Shown: piece by piece, positions 36,917 through 42,309 of the stretch | Position numbering within the stretch: the first letter of the stretch is position 1 | Layout: each line of letters starts with the position of its first letter | From: a virus | Reading direction: 5' to 3' (one strand) | IMG/VR virus record: IMGVR_UViG_3300037137_000583 | Coordinates: 1-42,309 of that record | DNA length: 42,309 bases | Translations under genes and position numbers: made by a program | Notes under the pieces: generated by a model | The model's database searches: none | What the model saw: the letters and a program-made list of their open reading frames with translations, nothing else | Told to the model about the DNA's origin: nothing

Positions 36917-39153
36917 GTAAACCAAAATTCAGTATCGTGATGATTGCAAAGAATGAAGCCAAGACGCTTCCTAAATGCATGGCATCACTGAAAGAGTTCA
37001 CGGACCGAGGAGGCGAAGTAATTCTCTGCGATACTGGATCAACCGATGGCACGGCAGAATTAGCTAGGTCTCTTGGATGTACAGTAGCAGAGGTCGGGGA
37101 AAAGTTTATCACAACGATAGACGAAGATCTGGCACAAAAACTAAACAAGAGATTTGTGGTTAAAGGTGAGGAGCCGATAGTTAAAGATGGTAACAAATTG
37201 TTTGACTTCGCATCGGCTCGGAACTTCGCAAACAAACTGGCAACGAACGATATGATATGCACACTGGATGCAGACGAGGCATACTCGGTACTCAACATAG
37301 ATAAATTAAACGAACTGATTGATGAGGGATACACCCAATTCGAATATCAGTTCGTTTTCGCACATGACCAGTGGGGTAAACCGGCAATTCAGTTTGTGCA
37401 GAGCAAGTTCTTCAATCGTTCGAATATTCAATGGACAGGAATCGTGCATGAAGTCCTGTCCGGTGCCGGAAACATAAAAATGCTTGGCACTGATGTAATT
37501 TATCTGGAACATTGGCAAGAACCGGCAAAAGACCATAGGGGAAACTACCTTGTGGGACTTGCACTTGATTGTTACCAGAATCCAGAGAAGGATCGCCAGA
37601 GTCATTACTTAGCGAGGGAAATGGTATGGAATGGGCATCCAAAATCAGCTATCAAGGAGTTTGAGAGGCATATTAAGATGGACCGATGGCCTGCGGAGAA
37701 GTCTCAATCAATGATATTTATGGGAGATTCTTATGGGATGCTCAATCAACCAGAGGAGCAAATCAAGTGGTATGCATTGGCATTCCATACTGATCCAAAT
37801 AGACGGGAATCACTTATAAAGTTGGCAAGATTCTACCAATTCAATAACAAACCTTTGGCGGTTCTAGCTTATGCAAAGGCGGCACTGGAAATTCCTTGGA
37901 CTGATTACTATGCAAACGATAAAGCTATGTACGAGCAAGTTCCTCACGAACTGCTTTACTGGGGATACGGATGGACCGGAAACATACCAGAAGCACAAAA
38001 ACATATTATGAAGGCATTGGAATACCAGCCATACAATCAGAAATATTTGGAGGAAACAAAATACTACTTCGAATATCCAGCAAACAAAGTAGAAGGATGG
38101 ATGACCTTCCCTGAACTGCAGTGGATATATAACACAGCCAAGAGGCATATAAGAATAGCCGAGATTGGAAGTTGGAAAGGCAGATCAACTCACGCTTGGG
38201 CCAGTGGCACAAAAGGATTCATCACGGCAATAGACACTTGGGAAGGATCAACCGATATGGCTGATGGAACCTATGAGATTGCCAGACGGGAAGATGTATT
38301 TCAGCAATTCAAAGAAAATACTAAACAATTTGAAAACATAATTACTCATCAGGAAGCAAGTCCGAAAGCGGCGCAATACTTTGAAGACAAGTTATTTGAT
38401 GTGGTCTTCATAGATGCCACGCATACTTACGCTGAGGTTAAGGCAGATATAGAAGCATGGTTGCCAAAAGCAAAGATGGTTATAGCCGGACATGATTACT
38501 TACCAAACATATGGCATCAAGTAGTGGAAGCGGTGGATGAGAAATTCGGAAAGCCGGATGGTGTGGCGGGAAGCATTTGGTACAAATATCTGGTACCAAC
38601 AGTTACCTTCATAGTGCCGACTTTGGGAAGACCGGAGGGACTGAAGCGATGCTTGGATTCAATTGAAAAACTTAACTATCCAAAGGAACTGATCCAAACA
38701 ATAGTGATTGATGGAGAAGGAACAGTGCCGGAGAAGGTTGCCAGAGGATTGTGGCAAGCCAAAGGCGAATACATCGTATATGGAAGCAACGATGTGGAGT
38801 TCACACCGGACAGCTTATACAACGCTCTGCAAACAGACAAAGGACTGGTGGCATTCAATACGGGAGAATTACTGCCGGATGAGGGAAACATATGCGAACA
38901 CTTCATAATCAAAAAAGACTTCATTAAAAGAATAGGTGGCGAAATCTTTGATACGGAGTTCCACCATGTTGGAGTAGACAACTTACTCTGGGCTAAAGCT
39001 CTTAAATTGGGACAGGCGGCCAGACGGCAAGATGCGATTGTGAAACATTATCACTTCTCAACTGGAACTCCCAATGATGCAATCTATCAAAAAGGATGGA
39101 GCAAGGTAGAAGAAGATCGTGCCTTACTGGCTAAAAAAATGAAAGAGATATGA
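36913..39153 (+). CDS. Fused glycosyltransferase-TPR-methyltransferase-glycosyltransferase
   Basis: A 746-residue multidomain protein. Residues 1-~230 are a GT2 glycosyltransferase (FSIVMIAKNEAKTLPKCMAS, GSTDGT, LDADEAY at 118-124 as the metal/nucleotide site, VHEVLSG). Residues ~230-395 are TPR-like helical repeats. Residues ~400-545 are a class I SAM methyltransferase (IAEIGSWKGRSTHAWA at ~414; DVVFIDATHTYAEVKADIEA). Residues ~563-746 are a second, shorter GT2 domain (TFIVPTLGRPEGLKRCL, VYGSNDVEFTPDSL). It probably assembles and caps a glycan by methylation. It is followed immediately by another glycosyltransferase. Confidence 0.88.
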   Translation: MSKPKFSIVMIAKNEAKTLPKCMASLKEFTDRGGEVILCDTGSTDGTAELARSLGCTVAEVGEKFITTIDEDLAQKLNKRFVVKGEEPIVKDGNKLFDFASARNFANKLATNDMICTLDADEAYSVLNIDKLNELIDEGYTQFEYQFVFAHDQWGKPAIQFVQSKFFNRSNIQWTGIVHEVLSGAGNIKMLGTDVIYLEHWQEPAKDHRGNYLVGLALDCYQNPEKDRQSHYLAREMVWNGHPKSAIKEFERHIKMDRWPAEKSQSMIFMGDSYGMLNQPEEQIKWYALAFHTDPNRRESLIKLARFYQFNNKPLAVLAYAKAALEIPWTDYYANDKAMYEQVPHELLYWGYGWTGNIPEAQKHIMKALEYQPYNQKYLEETKYYFEYPANKVEGWMTFPELQWIYNTAKRHIRIAEIGSWKGRSTHAWASGTKGFITAIDTWEGSTDMADGTYEIARREDVFQQFKENTKQFENIITHQEASPKAAQYFEDKLFDVVFIDATHTYAEVKADIEAWLPKAKMVIAGHDYLPNIWHQVVEAVDEKFGKPDGVAGSIWYKYLVPTVTFIVPTLGRPEGLKRCLDSIEKLNYPKELIQTIVIDGEGTVPEKVARGLWQAKGEYIVYGSNDVEFTPDSLYNALQTDKGLVAFNTGELLPDEGNICEHFIIKKDFIKRIGGEIFDTEFHHVGVDNLLWAKALKLGQAARRQDAIVKHYHFSTGTPNDAIYQKGWSKVEEDRALLAKKMKEI

Positions 39154-39788
39154 TTAAAAAATTCAAAGAGATGATTGAAAAGGGAGAGAACTTCTCATTC
39201 GTAAAGCAAGGAGATGGGGAGATTCTTTGCATGCTTGGAGAAGTTGGAAGGAACTGTGACGGGCATCCGTATTCAAAGGAATTGGGAGATGCACTGACAG
39301 ATGCCTATACCTTCTTCAACACATTGGAGAATTGTTATGTAACCGGATGGAAGGACTTCGATATTCCAGGGGACTATGTGAGATCAAAAGGAAATGTGGA
39401 TGGAGATACATTCTTGCACAACGATGTCAGTATGGACAAGTTTGACTTCTTCAAGACAGTCAAGGAATCAGGAAGGAGAAAGATATTCATCGGACCGGCT
39501 CATCTATTGGGAGTGATAAACTTCTTAAACATAAATGGATATGTGGAAATACCGGCAGTTAATTCATTCTCTTACAAGTTTGCAGTTGAACCGGAAGATA
39601 ATGCTATATACTTATTCAGTGCCGGAATGCCAGCAAAGGTTTGGATAGCAAAACTACTGAAGAAGAATATCAACATAACCTGCATTGACATCGGCAGTGG
39701 ATTTGATCCCATATTCGTAGGGCAGACAAGGACACGACAGTACCACAGGGACTATTTACAAGAGTTCTATAAACCCCTCTTGCAATGA
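39150..39788 (+). CDS. GT-D-type glycosyltransferase
   Basis: A 212-residue protein overlapping the fusion gene by ATGA. FSFVKQGDGEILCMLG (residues 15-30) matches the R/K-x-G-D-G-E box of GT-D-fold (DUF1792/GT101-like) glycosyltransferases, and LFSAGMPAKVWIAKLL with CIDIGSGFDP near the end matches the family's C-terminal region. It probably adds a sugar in the same pathway as the fused enzyme. The targets may be virion fibre proteins or host surface glycans; this is inferred. Confidence 0.72.
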   Translation: MIKKFKEMIEKGENFSFVKQGDGEILCMLGEVGRNCDGHPYSKELGDALTDAYTFFNTLENCYVTGWKDFDIPGDYVRSKGNVDGDTFLHNDVSMDKFDFFKTVKESGRRKIFIGPAHLLGVINFLNINGYVEIPAVNSFSYKFAVEPEDNAIYLFSAGMPAKVWIAKLLKKNINITCIDIGSGFDPIFVGQTRTRQYHRDYLQEFYKPLLQ

Positions 39789-39793
39789 AAGGA

Positions 39794-39808
39794 TTGTGGT
39801 ATAATTTA
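39794..39808 (+). promoter_or_regulatory. Extended -10 promoter of the chaperonin operon
   Basis: TTGTGGTATAATTTA, identical to 27110-27124. TGgTATAAT is at 39797-39805; the -35 is weak (TTGCAA at 39780, spacing 14). Transcription would begin near 39812. Confidence 0.7.
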
Positions 39809-39811
39809 AGG

Positions 39812-39948
39812 GAAACAACCCTCTGCGTAAGCAGGGGCGGGGTCGTGGAAAAATCAGTCGTTGATTTCGACCATCAACGATAGTGGGGGTTCCATGACTC
39901 CACTCTTGCTTATCAGGTCGATCAAGTTATTAAAAATAAACCAAACAT
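39812..39948 (+). ncRNA. Structured leader RNA of the chaperonin operon
   Basis: A 137-base leader. H1 pairs 39820-39826 with 39831-39837 around a GTAA tetraloop. A 9-bp stem pairs 39842-39850 with 39890-39898 and encloses an 8-bp stem (39858-39865 with 39873-39880). The loop of that stem contains CGACC (39868-39872), which can pair with GGTCG (39841-39845), giving an alternative pseudoknot. There is no terminator U-run. It could be a riboswitch-like or temperature-sensitive leader. Confidence 0.6.
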
Positions 39949-40137
39949 ATGGAAAATAAATATAACGAAGAAGAGATCAAGGACATAACCGAGCGTGAAA
40001 AGAAATGTCTGGATTTCTTAAAGGAAAATGAAATGACTCCGGCAGCTCAAGTGTTAAAGGTAAATGTCGGCAACGACATGTTCGCAGACAAAGTAGTGCC
40101 ATACTTACAAGATATTAAATACAAAAAGGATGCTTAA
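39949..40137 (+). CDS. Hypothetical protein (62 aa), chaperonin operon
   Basis: A 62-residue acidic helical protein, MENKYNEEEIKDITEREKKC at the start, with NEMTPAAQVLKVNVGNDMFA in the middle. First gene after the structured leader. No family is recognised. It overlaps the next gene by 8 bases. Confidence 0.6.
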   Translation: MENKYNEEEIKDITEREKKCLDFLKENEMTPAAQVLKVNVGNDMFADKVVPYLQDIKYKKDA

Positions 40138-40309
40138 TTACATACTGGGCATCCTTTCTGGTATAGGTCTCTCAATCTTGGCAGTGCTGGTAGGTAAAAG
40201 ATTTGGAGAGGGTATCAATCAACCGATAGACCACCTTCCTCTCATTGAAAGAAAAAAGATGGCTGAAATTATTAGTAGAAAGAATATGCTAGATGAAATA
40301 CTAAAATGA
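40130..40309 (+). CDS. Small membrane protein (59 aa)
   Basis: A 59-residue ORF with one N-terminal transmembrane segment (YILGILSGIGLSILAVLVGK, residues 4-23) and a charged cytoplasmic tail ending ISRKNMLDEILK. It overlaps its neighbours by 8 and 4 bases, placing it firmly in the chaperonin operon. Its role is unknown. Confidence 0.6.
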   Translation: MLNYILGILSGIGLSILAVLVGKRFGEGINQPIDHLPLIERKKMAEIISRKNMLDEILK

Positions 40310-40620
40310 TAAAACCATTCGGAGACAACATACTGGTCAAACCAGTTGAAAAGAAATCCATCCTTATGAGTGACATGAACTCTCTCTGTGAATACGGAGA
40401 AGTGATTGCGATAGGCGATGAGGTCAAACATATCAAGGTCGGAGATATGATTGGATACACAATTTGGGGAGTTAACAAATTACAAATAGATGAACAAACA
40501 CATTACTTCATCCCGGAAGACAGCAGATTCATTCTGGGGACAATCGGAGTGTCTGGGGAGTTGGCTTCACAGATTCAAGATCCTTCAAAGCTTGGAAACA
40601 GGAGTACTGGAAGTCTGTGA
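40306..40620 (+). CDS. groES: Co-chaperonin GroES
   Basis: A 104-residue GroES-type protein. IKPFGDNILVKPVEKKS at the start, EYGEVIAIGDEVKHIKVGDM in the middle (the beta-barrel core) and YFIPEDSRFILGTIG near the end match the GroES10 fold. The mobile loop (residues ~17-27, KSILMSDMNSL) is present and should contact GroEL. Length is near the usual ~97. It lies upstream of groEL. T4 gp31 and similar phage proteins fill the same role, but a phage carrying both subunits is unusual. Confidence 0.9.
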   Translation: MIKPFGDNILVKPVEKKSILMSDMNSLCEYGEVIAIGDEVKHIKVGDMIGYTIWGVNKLQIDEQTHYFIPEDSRFILGTIGVSGELASQIQDPSKLGNRSTGSL

Positions 40621-40786
40621 AATATGCGGACAGAAAAAGTTCTTCAAAGTGATAGATGGTCGAATAAATAATACAGAATATCTCTCATTCCATGCAAGAC
40701 AAGCATTACCAAAACAACATCCTAGATATGAACACGAATATGACAATAGGGAAAGAAGCTACCCAAGGAATGCTATCCGGTATTAA
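40592..40786 (+). CDS. Possible small Cys-motif protein between groES and groEL
   Basis: From TTG at 40592, 64 codons containing VCEICGQKKFFKVI and FHARQALPKQHPRYEHEYD. The CxxC and the HPRYEHEYD segment look like a real small zinc-ribbon protein, although only one Cys pair is present. It overlaps groES by 29 bases and groEL by ~59. The upstream frame to 40490 is a shadow of groES. Existence is uncertain. Confidence 0.4.
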   Translation: METGVLEVCEICGQKKFFKVIDGRINNTEYLSFHARQALPKQHPRYEHEYDNRERSYPRNAIRY

Positions 40787-42218
40787 ACGAGCTACGGAAG
40801 CAATCCGGCTGACATACGGGCCCAAGGGAGTGAATGCGGTGGTAGAGCAAGAGCTCTATCCGTACCACATGGTAGCCAACGATGCCCAAACAATCATTCA
40901 AGCCATAGAGGTAGAAGATCCGCTAGAGAAGCGTGGCTTGGCATTCTTAAAAGAACTGAGTGATAAAGCTCACAAAGATAGTGGTGATGGTCGAAAAACC
41001 ACTTGTATATTAGCAGAAGAAATATTAGAGGCTGGATTCAAATCGGAACTGACCGGACTGCAACTCAAAGAAGAGTTGGATAAACTTATTCCGATAATCG
41101 AGCAGAAAATAGATGAACAGAAAAAAACAATTACCGAAGAAGAAGTTGAGCCCGTTGCAACAATTGCTGCTGAGTCGAAAGATATCGGTCAGCTCATTGC
41201 AAGCATTTATAAGGCTATTGGAAAAGAGGGTATCATTATCCCCGAAGGAAGCGGAACATATAAAACATCATATCAGATTATTAGCGGAGTCAGGTTTGCG
41301 GATGCTGGATATCTATCGCCGTATATGGCAAGAGATGACGAAGCCCTTAAAGACGGAAGAACGGAAACAAAAGCAATCTATAAAAACCCCATCATCCTCG
41401 TCACCAAAAAGAAAATCGAAAAAGACCAAGACATTGAAAAAGTCGCCAACCACTGCATTAAATCTAATAGAGCTCTGGTAATATTTACTGACGACATGGA
41501 CTCCAATGTGGCAGCCAGAATGGTGGCAACCCATAGAGCAAAAGTGCTTAATATTCTGATCATAAAAGCACCAGTGCTATGGAAAAACTATGTATTTGAG
41601 GACTTCGCTAAAGTGACTGGATCAACGATTGTGGAGGATGCCAGCGGAGTAAACTGGAAGAACCTTGACCTGCCTCACCTCGGAACATGCGAGCAGATAA
41701 CCACAGACAAAGACGAAACAATAATTATTCCGTCGGTGGACTTCTCAGAACATATAACAAACCTTAAAAACAATGCCGCTGAAGATGGTAACCTATTACG
41801 ATTATCATGGCTACAAACTAAGACAGCGATACTAAAACTCGGAGCGAATAGCGAAAGTGAGCTCAGTTACATCAGACTTAAAACCGAAGATGCAATTAAT
41901 AGCAGCCGCCTGGCGCTGAAAGATGGAGTGGTAATTGGTGGTGGAGTTTGTTTGGATGAGATTGCATTAACTGGAATAACAAATACTACTGAAGTAGGAA
42001 AGATTATACAAAAAGCATTAATGGCACCATTCGAACAGAATCTAAAAAATATGGGGAAAGAAACGCAAGATTGGGGTGATGAAGTGGTCGATGCTGCCTC
42101 AGTGGTCAAGAATGCAGTCAGGAATGCAATTGCATTAGCGGGAACGATATTAACAGCTGGCATAGTGATAACTTTGCCACCCAAAAAACCTGAACAAAAT
42201 GTTAAACTCCCCTTCTAA
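40728..42218 (+). CDS. groEL: Chaperonin GroEL
   Basis: A 496-residue chaperonin. The ATG at 40728 (MNTNMTIGKEATQGMLSGIK) aligns with the E. coli start; an ATG at 40692 would add 12 residues. TYGPKG (29-34) and GDGRKTT (Asp87, as in E. coli) form the ATP site; the usual GDGTTT is changed to GDGRKT. Asp388 (TEDAINSS) corresponds to the hydrolysis residue Asp398. The protein lacks ~50 residues relative to E. coli GroEL and lacks the Gly-Gly-Met tail, ending NVKLPF. It probably folds phage proteins with the GroES encoded upstream. A second partial allele is at 1-1041. Confidence 0.96.
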   Translation: MNTNMTIGKEATQGMLSGIKRATEAIRLTYGPKGVNAVVEQELYPYHMVANDAQTIIQAIEVEDPLEKRGLAFLKELSDKAHKDSGDGRKTTCILAEEILEAGFKSELTGLQLKEELDKLIPIIEQKIDEQKKTITEEEVEPVATIAAESKDIGQLIASIYKAIGKEGIIIPEGSGTYKTSYQIISGVRFADAGYLSPYMARDDEALKDGRTETKAIYKNPIILVTKKKIEKDQDIEKVANHCIKSNRALVIFTDDMDSNVAARMVATHRAKVLNILIIKAPVLWKNYVFEDFAKVTGSTIVEDASGVNWKNLDLPHLGTCEQITTDKDETIIIPSVDFSEHITNLKNNAAEDGNLLRLSWLQTKTAILKLGANSESELSYIRLKTEDAINSSRLALKDGVVIGGGVCLDEIALTGITNTTEVGKIIQKALMAPFEQNLKNMGKETQDWGDEVVDAASVVKNAVRNAIALAGTILTAGIVITLPPKKPEQNVKLPF

Positions 42219-42309
42219 AATAGCAATGAAAAGATTAAAGCGTAAAAGAGAATTGGCTAAGCGAGTGAAATGCCATGGCAATACGATGAGTGAAAAGTTT
42301 GTGCATCCA
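42183..42309 (+). repeat. 127-bp exact terminal repeat, right copy
   Basis: Identical to 1006-1132. See the left copy for the circularity argument. Joining at this repeat would give a genome of about 41,177 bases carrying the full groEL allele. Confidence 0.95.
42199..42309 (+). CDS. Small basic hypothetical protein, 3'-truncated copy
   Basis: The first 37 codons of the same ORF as 1022-1219, interrupted by the end of the window. After circularisation the two would be one gene. Confidence 0.45.
   Translation, partial: MLNSPSKIAMKRLKRKRELAKRVKCHGNTMSEKFVHP

Noticed and set aside
1-42309. Long minus-strand ORFs (for example near 22634-22996, 29742-30098 and 36819-37334)
   Set aside because: They are antisense shadows of well-supported plus-strand genes, with low-complexity or Ser/Leu-rich translations and no recognisable domains.
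1-42309. Recoded stop codons
   Set aside because: TAA, TAG and TGA all end confident genes at expected places (for example 5917, 3972 and 40620) and no conserved domain runs through an in-frame stop.
1-42309. Lysogeny functions (integrase, excisionase, CI-like repressor, attachment site)
   Set aside because: No recombinase catalytic motif or repressor was found on either strand, so a temperate lifestyle is not supported by this window.

Overview
This window is a near-complete genome of a tailed double-stranded DNA phage with podovirus-like (short-tail) architecture. Every confident gene lies on the + strand. The last 127 bases (42183-42309) exactly repeat bases 1006-1132, and the window both begins and ends in a groEL gene, so the molecule is circular or circularly permuted, with a unit of about 41.2 kb. 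The two groEL ends are about four-fifths identical in protein, which suggests two strain alleles meeting at the contig ends rather than a simple overlap. I see no integrase, no repressor and no tRNA. Most genes lack a Shine-Dalgarno sequence and start from an A/T-rich context, often AAATATATG. Promoters with TATAAT-type -10 boxes are visible. The host cannot be named from this: the starts resemble lineages that do not use Shine-Dalgarno (Bacteroidota, for example), but the -10 boxes are not the Bacteroidota type.

Layout, read as a circle. (1) 39.8-42.3 kb and 0-1.0 kb: a structured leader RNA, two small genes, groES, a small Cys-motif ORF and groEL. (2) 1.0-6.3 kb: small zinc-ribbon-like proteins, a ParB-like protein overlapping two DNA methyltransferases, then terminase small and large subunits. 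(3) 6.3-25.6 kb: a promoter, P22-type portal, seven small (mostly basic) proteins, scaffold, HK97-type capsid, decoration-like proteins, a 984-residue collagen-like fibre with Gly-Tyr-Thr repeats and three carbohydrate-binding-like modules, other tail proteins, an adaptor and two ejection-type proteins. (4) 25.7-27.1 kb: lysis genes (M23 peptidase, holin, CHAP-like protein) and a terminator.

(5) 27.1-29.1 kb is the most unusual stretch and is largely non-coding. It holds a self-contained small RNA (promoter, pseudoknotted fold, terminator), two perfect DnaA boxes, an HNH/AP2-type gene, a three-hairpin RNA, and about 1 kb of heavily structured RNA with its own promoter. That RNA ends in an apparent antiterminator/terminator switch directly upstream of the replication gene. 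(6) 29.1-36.9 kb: lambda O-like initiator with origin iterons inside the gene, a second ParB-like gene between inverted repeats, a third methyltransferase, a PD-(D/E)XK nuclease, HNH nuclease, SSB-like protein, DUF1064-type nuclease and many small ORFs. (7) 36.9-39.8 kb: a four-part glycosyltransferase/TPR/methyltransferase/glycosyltransferase fusion and a GT-D-type glycosyltransferase, plausibly modifying virion or host glycans.

Taken together: a phage that protects its DNA with orphan methyltransferases, initiates replication with its own O-type protein, brings its own chaperonin pair for protein folding, and devotes about 5% of its genome to structured RNA.
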